The position numbers and the translations under genes are program-made. The notes beneath the pieces were generated by a model, which was given only the letters and a program-made list of their open reading frames with translations, searched no databases and was not told the DNA's origin. From positions 12,861 to 35,676 of the forward strand of contig DBFL01000040.1 in NCBI GenBank assembly GCA_002294285.1: DNA of 22,816 bases. The letters run 5' to 3'. The DNA is from Candidatus Neomicrothrix sp. UBA881. GTDB taxonomy: Bacteria; Actinomycetota; Acidimicrobiia; Acidimicrobiales; MedAcidi-G1. Below, in pieces: positions 1-7,685 of this stretch (position 1 is its first letter; each line of letters opens with the position of its first letter).

Positions 1-309
1 ATCCATGGGTATTCTTCAGACCTTAATTTCGATATTTCTTCTTTTTCTCTTTTTCAACAAAAAGTTTGGAATCGGTGTTCCCAAATACCTTTAGGGGAAA
101 CATCCACTTACTCAGAAATAGCCATCTCAATAAACCACCCTAAAGCTCAACGCGCGGTTGGATCTGCTCTGGGAGCAAATCCAGTGCCAGTCTTAATTCC
201 ATGCCATCGCGTTCTTAGAAACGATGGAGGTCTAGGCGGGTACGCTTACGGGAGCAGACTAAAAGAACTCCTACTAGCACGCGAAAACTACGCTAAAGTT
301 CTTGACTAA
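1..309 (+). CDS. ogt: Methylated-DNA--protein-cysteine S-methyltransferase, C-terminal part (5' end outside window)
   Basis: Frame 1 is open from the first base to a TAA at 307-309, giving 102 residues of the C-terminal DNA-binding domain. The enzyme moves the alkyl group from O6-alkylguanine in DNA onto its own cysteine, a single-turnover repair reaction. The active-site motif PCHRV is visible, with the acceptor Cys codon at 202-204. It is preceded by the winged-helix segment with T-Y-S-E-I-A and the A-V-G-S-A-L-G-A-N-P stretch typical of Ogt/AdaB/MGMT. The motif G-G-L-G-G-Y follows and the protein ends in K-E-L-L-L-A-R-E. The N-terminal domain and the start lie upstream of the window. The crotonase gene begins 22 bases after the stop on the same strand, so the two may be cotranscribed. 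The family call is secure; Ogt versus Ada C-terminal domain cannot be separated here. Confidence 0.93.
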   Translation: MHGYSSDLNFDISSFSLFQQKVWNRCSQIPLGETSTYSEIAISINHPKAQRAVGSALGANPVPVLIPCHRVLRNDGGLGGYAYGSRLKELLLARENYAKVLD

Positions 310-331
310 ATGACTAAAAAAGGTTTCCAAA

Positions 332-1123
332 ATGTCTGAGAGTAATACCGAGGGTGGAATTTCGTTAGAAGTGAAGGACCGAATCCTTTTGATGGGAATT
401 AACAGGCCTTCAAAAATGAATGGGTTCACACCTGAAATGATCGATGAGTTGACTGATGCCTACACGAGACTTGATGACGATCCTGAGCTTTGGTGTGGTG
501 TTCTTTTCGCTCACGGTGACCATTTCACCGCAGGTCTTGACCTGCCTAGATTCCGTGAAAGGATGCAGAAAGGTGAAAGGGGTCGCGGTAAGGGAAAAGT
601 GGATCCAACCGCTTTGGGTCGTAAGTGCACGAAACCAATTGTTTCCGCCGTAAAGGGCGTGACTTACACGCTTGGAATCGAACTTATGCTTGCGGGAGAC
701 ATAGTTGTCGCTGCGGATAACTGCAGGTTCTCACAATTAGAACCCTTAAGGGGCATTCATGCTACCGGTGGTGCAACAATCAGATTTGTTCAACGTTGCG
801 GTTGGGGTAATGCCATGTACCACCTACTGACCTCTGACATTTTCGACTCAGAGGAAGCTTACCGTATTGGACTTGTTCAGGAAGTTGTTCCTTTGGGTTC
901 TGAACTTGGAAGAGCTATTGAAATCGCAGAAGTTATTTGTGAAGGGGCACCTTTGGCAGTTCAGGCAACCAAACGTTCTTCAATGCGTTATGTCACAGAT
1001 GGAGAACAGGTAGCTATTAGTGCAATGGGTGCTGATCAAGCTGCACTCGCTGAAACAGAAGATGCGGAAGAAGGGGTTAGGGCTTTCGTCGAAAGAAGAA
1101 AGGGTAACTTCAAAGGCCGCTAA
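332..1123 (+). CDS. Enoyl-CoA hydratase/isomerase family protein (crotonase)
   Basis: 263-residue crotonase-fold protein, normal length for the family. It probably hydrates a trans-2-enoyl-CoA in cytoplasmic beta-oxidation. The oxyanion-hole segment H-F-T-A-G-L-D is at about 64-70. Both acid/base glutamates of true hydratases are present: E117 in G-I-E-L and E137 in Q-L-E, 20 residues apart, matching E144 and E164 of rat mitochondrial enoyl-CoA hydratase. A conserved G-I-H-A-T-G-G segment follows. This argues for hydratase activity rather than a catalytically altered crotonase. The ATG at 332 has only a weak purine-rich upstream stretch (AAAAAAGG). The gene ends exactly where the convergent acyl-CoA synthetase ends, stop codon against stop codon. 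The acyl substrate is unknown. Confidence 0.9.
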   Translation: MSESNTEGGISLEVKDRILLMGINRPSKMNGFTPEMIDELTDAYTRLDDDPELWCGVLFAHGDHFTAGLDLPRFRERMQKGERGRGKGKVDPTALGRKCTKPIVSAVKGVTYTLGIELMLAGDIVVAADNCRFSQLEPLRGIHATGGATIRFVQRCGWGNAMYHLLTSDIFDSEEAYRIGLVQEVVPLGSELGRAIEIAEVICEGAPLAVQATKRSSMRYVTDGEQVAISAMGADQAALAETEDAEEGVRAFVERRKGNFKGR

Positions 1124-2683
1124 CTAAGGCCAATCAATTTTCGCTATCTCATCCCTCAGCTGATATTTAAGTATCTTTAAAGTCGGGTTCCTAGGTAAAG
1201 AACCCTGATAGTTAATTAGTTGCTCTGGAATTTTTTGTTTCATCAGTCCTTCACCTTCACAAATTTCCACCATTTCTTGAAAATCTAATGGTTCTCTACC
1301 TTCAGCTAGTTCCACAACTGCACAGACTCTCTCTCCTCTTTCTTTATCCGGAATACCTACAACTGCTACAGCTTCAACTTTTTGATGGGTGTACAAAATG
1401 TCTTCTATTTCTTTAGCTGAAATATTTTCTCCTTTTCTAATGATGATGTCTTTGACGCGACCGGTGAGTGAAACATGCCCATCTTCCCTCATTACTCCCA
1501 AATCTCCTGTAAGGAATCTTCCAAGAGAGTCAAAGGCTTCCTTGTTTAAGTCTGGGTCTTTGTAGCCTTTGAAGAGTTGAGGCCCTGCTACTACTACTTG
1601 TCCTTCTTCTCCAGGGTCGCAGGTTGAGCCATCAGATCTAACAATCGTTACTTCAGCCGCGAAGACTGGTTTTCCTTCAGTATGGGCTAGTTGATCTGGG
1701 CTGTCGGAGGGTGAACCCTGACAGATCATGGGACTTTCAGTCATCCCATACCCATGAGCAACTGGGATTCCCATCTCTTCTAAGACTTCATGATATATCT
1801 CAGGTGGTTTTGGGGCGCCTCCACCGGAGAGCAATCTAAGGCTTGGTATCAAGGGTTCTTCGGGTTGCTGACGTTGGGCACCTAAGAACATGGAATAAAA
1901 AGCTGTACTGCCTCCTGCCATAGTCACACCATGACGTTTGTAAGTTTCGATAGTTGACTGAAGGTCAAATTTTTCTATCAATACTGCCGGAAAACCATTA
2001 GCAAGCATGCAGACGAGATAGTCCGGACCTCCTATATGAGCGTAAGGAAAAGCTATGGAACCTATATCTTTTTCTCCCATGTTTAAAGCTTTTGCTAGAC
2101 CTACTCCACCTGCCATCAAAGTGGAATCTGTGTGCATCGCTCCTTTGGGGTCTGAGGTGGTACCTGATGTGTAATAGATCCATTTGATGGTTTCGTTTGT
2201 AGCCACATCAATTTCTTCAGGTAGTTCTGTACCTTCAGCTTCTGGGAGACTGTCGTATATCTCAATTATTTCCGGAGGGTTGTCCATGTCAACTGTTGAG
2301 TTTTTGACCATTTCCTGATAGTTGAAACCGTTCCATTCACCGGGGACTAAAACTATCTCTGCGTTGGTTTGACGGATGCAAAAACCTACTTCTTTTTCTC
2401 GGTAGATATGGATAATCGGGTTTTGAACTGCACCCAGCCGTGACAGGGCTAAAGAGGTAACTATTGTTTCTATGCGTGTTGGTAGAACCCATGTGACCGG
2501 GGTTCCTTCTCTAACCCCGAGCTCCTCTAACCCTGCGGCTGTTTTTTCGGCTTTTTCTTTAACTTCTGAGAAAGTCAGTGAACGGTCAGAATCGTCGATA
2601 AGCATTTTTTTGTCCGCACTGAGTTCAACCCGTCTTTCAAGCAACTCCCAGAAAGTTCGAGCATCGTAAATTGGTTCGTTCAT
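1124..2683 (-). CDS. AMP-dependent acyl-CoA synthetase/ligase
   Basis: About 519 residues of the ANL superfamily (acyl-CoA synthetase class). These enzymes activate a carboxylic acid with ATP to an acyl-adenylate and then form the acyl-CoA thioester. The P-loop Y-T-S-G-T-T-S-D-P-K-G is at about 172-182. The G-Y-G-M-T-E-S adenine/acyl motif is near 312-318. The T-G-D-L-G segment and the hinge G-R-V-K-D-I-I near 409-415 follow, then K-G-E-N-I-S. The C-terminal catalytic lysine lies in P-T-L-K-I-L-K (K504 counted from the GTG). It starts either at GTG 2686 or at the adjacent ATG 2683; neither has a clear Shine-Dalgarno, and I chose ATG. It is convergent with the crotonase at 332 and divergent from tRNA-Pro. 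The chain length or type of the acid substrate cannot be read from sequence. Confidence 0.92.
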   Translation of the reverse strand: MNEPIYDARTFWELLERRVELSADKKMLIDDSDRSLTFSEVKEKAEKTAAGLEELGVREGTPVTWVLPTRIETIVTSLALSRLGAVQNPIIHIYREKEVGFCIRQTNAEIVLVPGEWNGFNYQEMVKNSTVDMDNPPEIIEIYDSLPEAEGTELPEEIDVATNETIKWIYYTSGTTSDPKGAMHTDSTLMAGGVGLAKALNMGEKDIGSIAFPYAHIGGPDYLVCMLANGFPAVLIEKFDLQSTIETYKRHGVTMAGGSTAFYSMFLGAQRQQPEEPLIPSLRLLSGGGAPKPPEIYHEVLEEMGIPVAHGYGMTESPMICQGSPSDSPDQLAHTEGKPVFAAEVTIVRSDGSTCDPGEEGQVVVAGPQLFKGYKDPDLNKEAFDSLGRFLTGDLGVMREDGHVSLTGRVKDIIIRKGENISAKEIEDILYTHQKVEAVAVVGIPDKERGERVCAVVELAEGREPLDFQEMVEICEGEGLMKQKIPEQLINYQGSLPRNPTLKILKYQLRDEIAKIDWP

Positions 2684-2762
2684 CACTTAGAAAATAACCG
2701 CTTAAAACAGTTTTTATGTACTCGCGGACACATTGCCTGGATCTAGAACGCAAATGTTCCTC

Positions 2763-2768
2763 TACACT
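2763..2768 (+). promoter_or_regulatory. Possible -10 element upstream of tRNA-Pro
   Basis: TACACT lies 8 bases before the first base of tRNA-Pro, a reasonable place for a -10 hexamer. No convincing -35 is seen at 16-18 bp spacing; the only TTGCCT (2733-2738) is 24 bp away. Tentative. Confidence 0.3.
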
Positions 2769-2776
2769 TGTCTTTA

Positions 2777-2850
2777 CGGGATGTGGCGCAGTCTGGCAGC
2801 GCACCTGCTTTGGGAGCAGGGGGTCGGGAGTTCAAATCTCCCCATCCCGA
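2777..2850 (+). tRNA. tRNA-Pro (anticodon TGG)
   Basis: 74-nt cloverleaf. The acceptor arm CGGGATG (2777-2783) pairs with CATCCCG (2843-2849), followed by discriminator A. The anticodon stem CCTGC/GCAGG encloses loop TTTGGGA, giving anticodon TGG. The T arm contains GTTCAAATC. The 3' CCA is not encoded. The PPOX gene starts 32 nt downstream with no terminator between them, so transcription may read through. Confidence 0.96.
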
Positions 2851-2882
2851 CAAAAATCAAAAAACAAGGAGTGGCATAACTT

Positions 2883-3284
2883 ATGAGTTTTATTCCCGAA
2901 AGTCACCTGGATCTGTTTGATTTACCCGCTGTATGGCATGTTGCCACTATTGGTCCAAATGGAGAACCACATGTGTCGCCTGTGTGGGCTGATTTTGATG
3001 GAACTTATATTAGGTTCCCACATAAATTGGGCCGTCAGAAATGGAAAAACCTCAATATTGACGATCGGATTTCTCTGTCAGCTACTGATCCGGAAAATCC
3101 AGAACGTTACCTTGAACTTAGAGGAAAAGTTGTTCGTTGGGAAGCAGAAGGAGCGCTGGAATTTCTCGACCAAATGGCAAAAAAGTACAGAGACGAGGAA
3201 CAATTCCCCCGTGAGCATGCAGCTCCCATAGAAGATCGCGTCACCGCTATTGTCCTTCCAGAAAAATTTACAAAAATGGGTTAA
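2883..3284 (+). CDS. PPOX-class F420-dependent oxidoreductase-like protein
   Basis: 133 residues with the split-barrel flavin/F420-binding fold of the pyridoxamine-5'-phosphate-oxidase-like superfamily. The N-terminal H-V-A-T-I-G-P-N-G-E-P-H-V-S-P-V-W segment (about 19-35) is typical of short F420-binding actinobacterial members such as the Rv1155 group. So is R-Q-K-W-K-N-L-N-I-D-D-R at 51-62. Such proteins bind coenzyme F420 or a flavin and reduce unknown substrates in the cytoplasm. A good ribosome site AAGGAG (2866-2871) lies 11 nt before the ATG. It is followed after 7 nt by the sucrase/ferredoxin-like gene, likely the same transcript. The exact cofactor is inferred from the family. Confidence 0.85.
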   Translation: MSFIPESHLDLFDLPAVWHVATIGPNGEPHVSPVWADFDGTYIRFPHKLGRQKWKNLNIDDRISLSATDPENPERYLELRGKVVRWEAEGALEFLDQMAKKYRDEEQFPREHAAPIEDRVTAIVLPEKFTKMG

Positions 3285-3291
3285 AGATTAG

Positions 3292-4233
3292 ATGATGGAA
3301 ACACCACTTACTGGAGCAGTTTCACTTTTGCCTTCGGTTGAAGAAACCCCAATGTGCTCTCAATACAGCAAAGAGATCGGTTTAGACCCTCGTGGTACTG
3401 CTTTGAATATTGATGCGGTTCTCTTAGTAGAGGTACCACTACCATGGCCTAAACCTGTTTTTGACCACCCTTATCTAAATGGTCTTGAACCTTTAATTCA
3501 GACTTCTATGGGGATGACAAGAGTCTTGGCCTCACAGCCACGTGAAGGAAACAAGAGCGTCTCAGCCACTATCTTTCATAAAGAAGAAACCATTACTAGG
3601 TGGGATTTTCCTTTAGACAAAGAAAATTCTTTAACTCAATTAGTAGAAAATTTAATCACCTCTAATCCAAAGTCATTAGATTCAAAAAAATCCACTCAGA
3701 ACAAAGAAGCAATTTTGCTTTGCACCCAAGGAAGCCACGACATCTGCTGCGGCAGCAAAGGAACTCGTCTAGCGGAACTAATAGAGGCACATGACAATGA
3801 CATAGAGCTGTTCAAGGTTAGCCATCTAGGCGGTCACCGCTTCTCCCCCACAGCAATGACCATGCCAGATGGGCGAATGTGGGCAGGATTAGATTTAGAA
3901 ACCATTTTCTCTATCATTGAGAAAAAGATTGAAGTAGAAAAAGTGGCAAAACTCTGCAGAGGTTGGATAGGAGCAGCAAAAGGTCCTGAACAAATTGCAG
4001 AAATTGAGATTTTCAAACAAACAGGTTGGAAACTAGACAAGCAAAACCGTGAAATTATCACAAGGGCTTCTGATAATAAATGGTCTATTGAAATTGCTGT
4101 TGAAGACAAAAAATGGTTGGTCTGCATAAACAAAGGTAGAGAAGTGCCTACAATCACTTGCAGGTCGGAAGGTGGTTTGCCTTTCACTACTGCAAACGAA
4201 TACATAGTCGAATCAGTGGAAAAAATAACCTGA
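3292..4233 (+). CDS. Sucrase/ferredoxin-like family protein (thioredoxin-like ferredoxin fold)
   Basis: 313 residues. The central C-T-Q-G-S-H-D-I-C-C-G motif has cysteines at 144, 152 and 153 and matches the Suc_Fer-like family (C-T-x-G-x-H-D-x-C-C). K-V-S-H-L-G-G-H-R-F-S-P-T-A at about 175-188 and M-P-D-G-R-M-W-A-G-L after it are the second family signature. An additional Cys is at 22 near the N terminus. The fold resembles thioredoxin-like [2Fe-2S] ferredoxins, so a redox role is possible; the sucrase part of the name is historical and not supported here. Start is ATGATG at 3292/3295 with no clear Shine-Dalgarno; tight 7-nt spacing to the PPOX gene suggests cotranscription. Function unknown. 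Confidence 0.85.
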   Translation: MMETPLTGAVSLLPSVEETPMCSQYSKEIGLDPRGTALNIDAVLLVEVPLPWPKPVFDHPYLNGLEPLIQTSMGMTRVLASQPREGNKSVSATIFHKEETITRWDFPLDKENSLTQLVENLITSNPKSLDSKKSTQNKEAILLCTQGSHDICCGSKGTRLAELIEAHDNDIELFKVSHLGGHRFSPTAMTMPDGRMWAGLDLETIFSIIEKKIEVEKVAKLCRGWIGAAKGPEQIAEIEIFKQTGWKLDKQNREIITRASDNKWSIEIAVEDKKWLVCINKGREVPTITCRSEGGLPFTTANEYIVESVEKIT

Positions 4234-4283
4234 CACTGACCCCTTTCTCGCAGGTAATAAGACTGACTACTTTGAATTAGAAT

Positions 4284-4305
4284 ATTTCTTGACTAAGAAA
4301 TGAGG
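4284..4305 (+). promoter_or_regulatory. Perfect 7-bp inverted repeat abutting the ribosome binding site of the DapA-family gene
   Basis: ATTTCTT (4284-4290) and AAGAAAT (4295-4301) are perfect inverse complements around a 4-nt loop GACT. The right arm touches the GAGG ribosome site (4302-4305), which sits only 4 nt before the ATG at 4310. It could be a small mRNA hairpin or a dyad operator. The A/T-rich stem is weak, so this is a candidate only. Confidence 0.4.
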
Positions 4306-4309
4306 AAAA

Positions 4310-5269
4310 ATGGATACAAGCGCTTTCCGAGGTGGAATCCCCGCTCTGATGACTCCATGCAACAAAGACCGGTCTCCTGATTTTGACTCGCTCATTGAAA
4401 AAGCAACAGAACTAATCACAACAGGAATGAACAGTGTTGTTTACTGTGGATCTATGGGAGATTGGCCTCTTCTTACAGATGAACAACGTCGCGAAGGGGT
4501 AACTCGTTTATGTGAAGCTGGGATACCTGTAATAGTCGGCACAGGCGCTCAAAATTCCGCTGCCGCCGCTGGACACGCTTCCCACGCACAGTCTGTAGGC
4601 GCTAAGGGCCTTATGGTTATTCCCCGTGTTTTATCACGTGGAAGCTCCTCTTCAGCTCAGAGAAATCATTTTGCTGACATTCTTTCTTCAGCCCCAGAAG
4701 TCCCAGCGGTTATCTACAACAGCCCTTACTACGGTTTTGAAACACGCTCAGACCTCTTTTTTGATTTGCTTGAAGAGTTTCCTAATTTGGTTGGTTTTAA
4801 AGAATTTGGCGGTGCTAAATCTCTAAGCTATGCAGCTGAAAACATCACTAATCAGTCAGAGTCACTTTTACTGATGGTTGGAGTCGATACCCAAGTTTTT
4901 CACGGTTACGTTAACTGTGGTGCTGAAGGAGCTATCACCGGAATCGGGAATGTGCTCCCGAACGAAGTTCTAACTCTTCTATCACTTTGCTCTCTTGCAA
5001 AATCAGGAGATCCTAAGGCAAGACAATATGCTCTGGAACTTGACGATGCCTTGCATGTGCTATCCACTTTTGATGAAGGACCTGATCTTGTTCTTTTCTA
5101 CAAATATCTACTGGTGCTAAAAGGTGACTCAAAATACGATTTGCATTTCAATGAATCTGATGCACTAACCCATAGCCAAGCAAAATACGCCGAAGAGCAA
5201 CTAAAACTTTTTGAAAACTGGTGGGATTCTTGGGATGGGAAGGATTTCGTAGCTCAAAACAATGAGTAA
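4310..5269 (+). CDS. Dihydrodipicolinate synthase/N-acetylneuraminate lyase (DapA) family protein, probably not a true DapA
   Basis: 319-residue class I aldolase-type TIM barrel. The Schiff-base lysine is K164 in V-G-F-K-E-F-G-G and the catalytic tyrosine is Y136 in V-I-Y-N-S-P. The usual DapA G-T-T-G-E loop is replaced by G-S-M-G-D-W (about 47-52). The arginine that binds aspartate semialdehyde in E. coli DapA (R138, Y-N-V-P-S-R) is replaced by tyrosine (Y-N-S-P-Y-Y, Y141). These changes argue against lysine biosynthesis and for cleavage or condensation of another 2-oxo acid. A GAGG ribosome site lies 4 nt before the ATG. The DUF983 gene overlaps its end by 8 nt, implying translational coupling. 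Family assignment is firm; substrate unknown. Confidence 0.88.
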   Translation: MDTSAFRGGIPALMTPCNKDRSPDFDSLIEKATELITTGMNSVVYCGSMGDWPLLTDEQRREGVTRLCEAGIPVIVGTGAQNSAAAAGHASHAQSVGAKGLMVIPRVLSRGSSSSAQRNHFADILSSAPEVPAVIYNSPYYGFETRSDLFFDLLEEFPNLVGFKEFGGAKSLSYAAENITNQSESLLLMVGVDTQVFHGYVNCGAEGAITGIGNVLPNEVLTLLSLCSLAKSGDPKARQYALELDDALHVLSTFDEGPDLVLFYKYLLVLKGDSKYDLHFNESDALTHSQAKYAEEQLKLFENWWDSWDGKDFVAQNNE

Positions 5270-5630
5270 ACCGTCTAAGTCTGAACTGGCAACTCTTCTA
5301 AGAGGTGCTACTGGTTCATGCCCTGCATGTGGGTCTCGAGGAATTTTCAAAACCGGAATGCGTCTCGAACTTAAATGTCCCTCATGTGAAATTAGTTTTG
5401 ATCGTTCGCCCGGTCACTGGGTAGGAGCTGTAGGAATAAATACCATTGTCTCCATGTTGGCACTTCTATCAACAATTGTTCTCTCGACACTTCTACTTTG
5501 GCCCGATCTGAAAGTTTTACCCATGCTCTTACCTGCTTTAATTGTAGGTTTTGTTTCACCTATAGCTTTTTACCCGATATCTCAAACCCTTTGGACTGCA
5601 ATAGATCTAATCATTCGTAAAGACAAATAA
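5262..5630 (+). CDS. DUF983 family membrane protein with two CxxC motifs
   Basis: 122 residues. The N terminus carries C-P-A-C (C20, C23) and C-P-S-C (C39, C42), a rubredoxin-like or zinc-ribbon knuckle. It is followed by S-P-G-H-W-V-G-A and two hydrophobic segments at about 53-79 and 87-107, which would place the knuckle on one side of the membrane. This arrangement is the signature of the DUF983 family, whose function is unknown. It starts inside the preceding DapA-family gene (8-nt overlap in a different frame), so it is probably translationally coupled. It converges with the EamA transporter with a 2-nt gap. Confidence 0.85.
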   Translation: MSKPSKSELATLLRGATGSCPACGSRGIFKTGMRLELKCPSCEISFDRSPGHWVGAVGINTIVSMLALLSTIVLSTLLLWPDLKVLPMLLPALIVGFVSPIAFYPISQTLWTAIDLIIRKDK

Positions 5631-5632
5631 TT

Positions 5633-6490
5633 TCAACTTCCAAGAGCAAACATGATGATGGTGACTACGCCAAAAACCCCTCCCACCATCTGTAGTAACG
5701 CAACTTTTTCTTTAAGTAATTTCCATGCGATAAAAATAGAAACACCGGGACACAAGCAAATCAAAGCGGTTATTACCGCCGCCGAACCCCTCTGGTAAGC
5801 GACCGCCGCCAACATAAATGCCGTAGAACTTGTAAAACCCAGCAGAAGCCCATGTCTTATAACTACAGAGTCTGGTTTAATGTTGCCTGATGTAAAAACA
5901 GAAACAATCGGCAAAACTACAGCTCCTACCAGAAGAGTAATAAAAGCTGGAAAAACACCCGCCCCGTCATCCACAAAAGATTGGCATAACCCCGCAACCC
6001 CTATACAAGTTCCTACCACCACAGCCATTCCTAAAACTGGACTTCTTACTACTTCGCTCAACCTTGGAACACGTCCTTCGCCTGAAAGAAGAACAACAGC
6101 AGGAACAGCTGCTACTAGACCAAAAACTTCGTACATTGTTGGATTTTGATCTACCAAGGGGCCGATCAAAGTTGGCACAACTATAGCTACAAGGGCAAAA
6201 GACGGAGAAAAAACAGAAATGGGTCCTCGTGCCATACCTAGGTACAAAAGCGGTCGGGTAGCTGACATTGACAAGCCCGCTAAAACAGACCACCAAAAGT
6301 CAGAGGCGCTTATCGAATCAGGAGGCACCAAAAGCATATACAGGCCAATAAGCACTGTTCCGACGATAGTAGCGACAATAGCTAGTGATACTGGAGCGCC
6401 AGGCCGTCCCGACTTTCTGACTCCTACCCCACCGACCAAATCACCAATACCAAAAAATATGGCAGCTAAACCCCCTAGTAAAACTGTCAT
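5633..6490 (-). CDS. EamA/DMT-family transporter
   Basis: 285 residues made almost wholly of hydrophobic segments, about ten predicted membrane helices in two EamA-like halves. The N terminus has G-G-L-A-A-I-F-F-G-I-G-D-L and the C-terminal half ends in K-E-K-V-A-L-L-Q-M-V-G-G, the usual drug/metabolite transporter pattern. Such proteins export or import small metabolites across the cytoplasmic membrane. The ATG at 6490 is preceded by GAGGTG at good spacing on the minus strand. It is divergent from the DUF5654 gene, and the shared intergenic region holds an inverted repeat. Substrate unknown. Confidence 0.85.
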   Translation of the reverse strand: MTVLLGGLAAIFFGIGDLVGGVGVRKSGRPGAPVSLAIVATIVGTVLIGLYMLLVPPDSISASDFWWSVLAGLSMSATRPLLYLGMARGPISVFSPSFALVAIVVPTLIGPLVDQNPTMYEVFGLVAAVPAVVLLSGEGRVPRLSEVVRSPVLGMAVVVGTCIGVAGLCQSFVDDGAGVFPAFITLLVGAVVLPIVSVFTSGNIKPDSVVIRHGLLLGFTSSTAFMLAAVAYQRGSAAVITALICLCPGVSIFIAWKLLKEKVALLQMVGGVFGVVTIIMFALGS

Positions 6491-6525
6491 ATCTTCACCT
6501 CACACTAAAACACCCTGCAATTAAG

Positions 6526-6568
6526 AATGTGCTAGCAAATTAAAGAACCCCTAAATTGCTAGCACATT
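6526..6568. repeat. 13-bp inverted repeat in the divergent promoter region (candidate operator)
   Basis: AATGTGCTAGCAA (6526-6538) and TTGCTAGCACATT (6556-6568) are exact inverse complements separated by 17 nt. Each arm contains the self-palindromic core TGCTAGCA, and the two cores are 27 bp apart centre to centre. Because the flanking genes are divergent, it cannot serve as a terminator for either. A paired operator for a dimeric regulator is the simplest reading. Confidence 0.55.
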
Positions 6569-6614
6569 TAAACTAATTCCGTAAGAATGGCAGAAACATA
6601 CCTAGGAGTTGAAA

Positions 6615-6902
6615 ATGAGTGACTTTAAAGAAAATATCGAAAAACTTAATATTCGAGGAATCATAATGTCATCTGTAATGACTGCTTTCGGCCTTGTGGT
6701 CGCTCTCAGTTGGAAAGATGCAATCAATGAACTTGTAAATTCAATAATCCCGAATAGTGATAACCGCTCCATGCTAGGCATGTTCATAACTGCTTTAGCT
6801 GTAACTCTTCTAGTCAGTGCTTTGGCCACTTTTGCTCTCAAATTCAACAAAAGACTTGAGCAACAACTCGATCGGGTCAACGATCTTTTTGATAGGGACT
6901 AG
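6615..6902 (+). CDS. Small two-helix membrane protein, DUF5654-like
   Basis: 95 residues from the ATG at 6615, which has AGGAG at 6604-6608 with 6-nt spacing. A TTG two codons earlier is too close to that site to be the start. Two hydrophobic helices lie at about 15-33 (with G-L-V-V-A-L-S-W-K-D-A-I at its end) and 54-74, followed by a charged C-terminal tail that could form a coiled coil. The G-L-V-x-A-L-x-W-x-D-A-I segment resembles the DUF5654 family of short membrane proteins, recalled from memory and not searched. Function unknown. It is followed by the pentapeptide-repeat gene on the same strand. Confidence 0.7.
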   Translation: MSDFKENIEKLNIRGIIMSSVMTAFGLVVALSWKDAINELVNSIIPNSDNRSMLGMFITALAVTLLVSALATFALKFNKRLEQQLDRVNDLFDRD

Positions 6903-6943
6903 CCACTTATATCAAACAGACAATATTCGCCTAACCTTTGAAC

Positions 6944-7639
6944 GTGGACATAAACGGTCTTTCTATAACTCCAGGTGCTGACCTTTCTGGAGCTGATCTC
7001 TCTGATACTTCTCTCATTTCAACTGACCTGACTAAGGCAAGGATGGCAGGAATCGCTTTAACCGGCTCCGATCTAACTGAAGCGAGCCTTGTGGGTGCCG
7101 ACCTTCGGTACTCAATATGCCATAAAGCAATCTTTGACAAAGCTGACCTGCATCATGCGAACCTATGGAATATAGATCTAAGAGGGGCTAGTGCAAAAGG
7201 AACTATTTTCTGCAAATGCTGGTTAGGCAACTCAAACTTGATTGAAGCTGACCTTCGAGGAGCGGACTTTAGCGGAGCTTGGTTAACAGCGGCAGACTTA
7301 TCCAATTCACTACTTTCGGCAAGCACATTGGCAGGAGTTTCATTAGCTAGGGCTTGCATGAGAGAAGTTGATCTAACTGGAGCTTTCGCTGTTGGTGCTG
7401 ATTTTCGGAGTGCTATTCTAAACGGTGCAATAATCAGAGCAGCTAATTTAAGCGGTGCTAATTTGCGTGAAGCTTCCTTAATTGACGCTGATCTGAGTCT
7501 TGCCGATCTAGTGGGAGCTGATCTACGAGGCGCTCAACTCGATGGAGCAGTATTAAACGGTAGTCGACACGATTCAACAACACGCTGGCCAGAAGGCTTT
7601 AGACCTCTTACTTCAGGGGCAATAGAATCTCACGAGTAA
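6944..7639 (+). CDS. Pentapeptide-repeat protein
   Basis: About 231 residues, nearly all of them tandem A-(D/N)-L-x-x pentapeptides from residue 10 to about 210, for example G-A-D-L-S-G-A-D-L-S and G-A-D-L-R-G-A-Q-L-D. They are expected to fold as a right-handed quadrilateral beta-helix. The C terminus T-R-W-P-E-G-F is a common cap in this family. No ATG is available near the 5' end; the frame opens after a TAA at 6932-6934, and either TTG 6938 or GTG 6944 must be used, without an obvious Shine-Dalgarno. Pentapeptide proteins can bind gyrase or act as scaffolds, but nothing here decides between these roles. No signal peptide or membrane helix is seen. Confidence 0.85.
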   Translation: MDINGLSITPGADLSGADLSDTSLISTDLTKARMAGIALTGSDLTEASLVGADLRYSICHKAIFDKADLHHANLWNIDLRGASAKGTIFCKCWLGNSNLIEADLRGADFSGAWLTAADLSNSLLSASTLAGVSLARACMREVDLTGAFAVGADFRSAILNGAIIRAANLSGANLREASLIDADLSLADLVGADLRGAQLDGAVLNGSRHDSTTRWPEGFRPLTSGAIESHE

Positions 7640-7685
7640 TTAACGTTTCTTCAACTAAACTCATTTGTAATCGAGGGGGAAAGTC

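Noticed and set aside
4310..5269. Assignment as dapA (lysine biosynthesis)
   Set aside because: The substrate-binding Arg is replaced by Tyr and the TT loop is changed, so the symbol would be misleading.
6931..7359. Minus-strand open frames within the pentapeptide-repeat gene
   Set aside because: The repetitive coding sequence leaves the opposite strand open; no ribosome site or protein family is seen.
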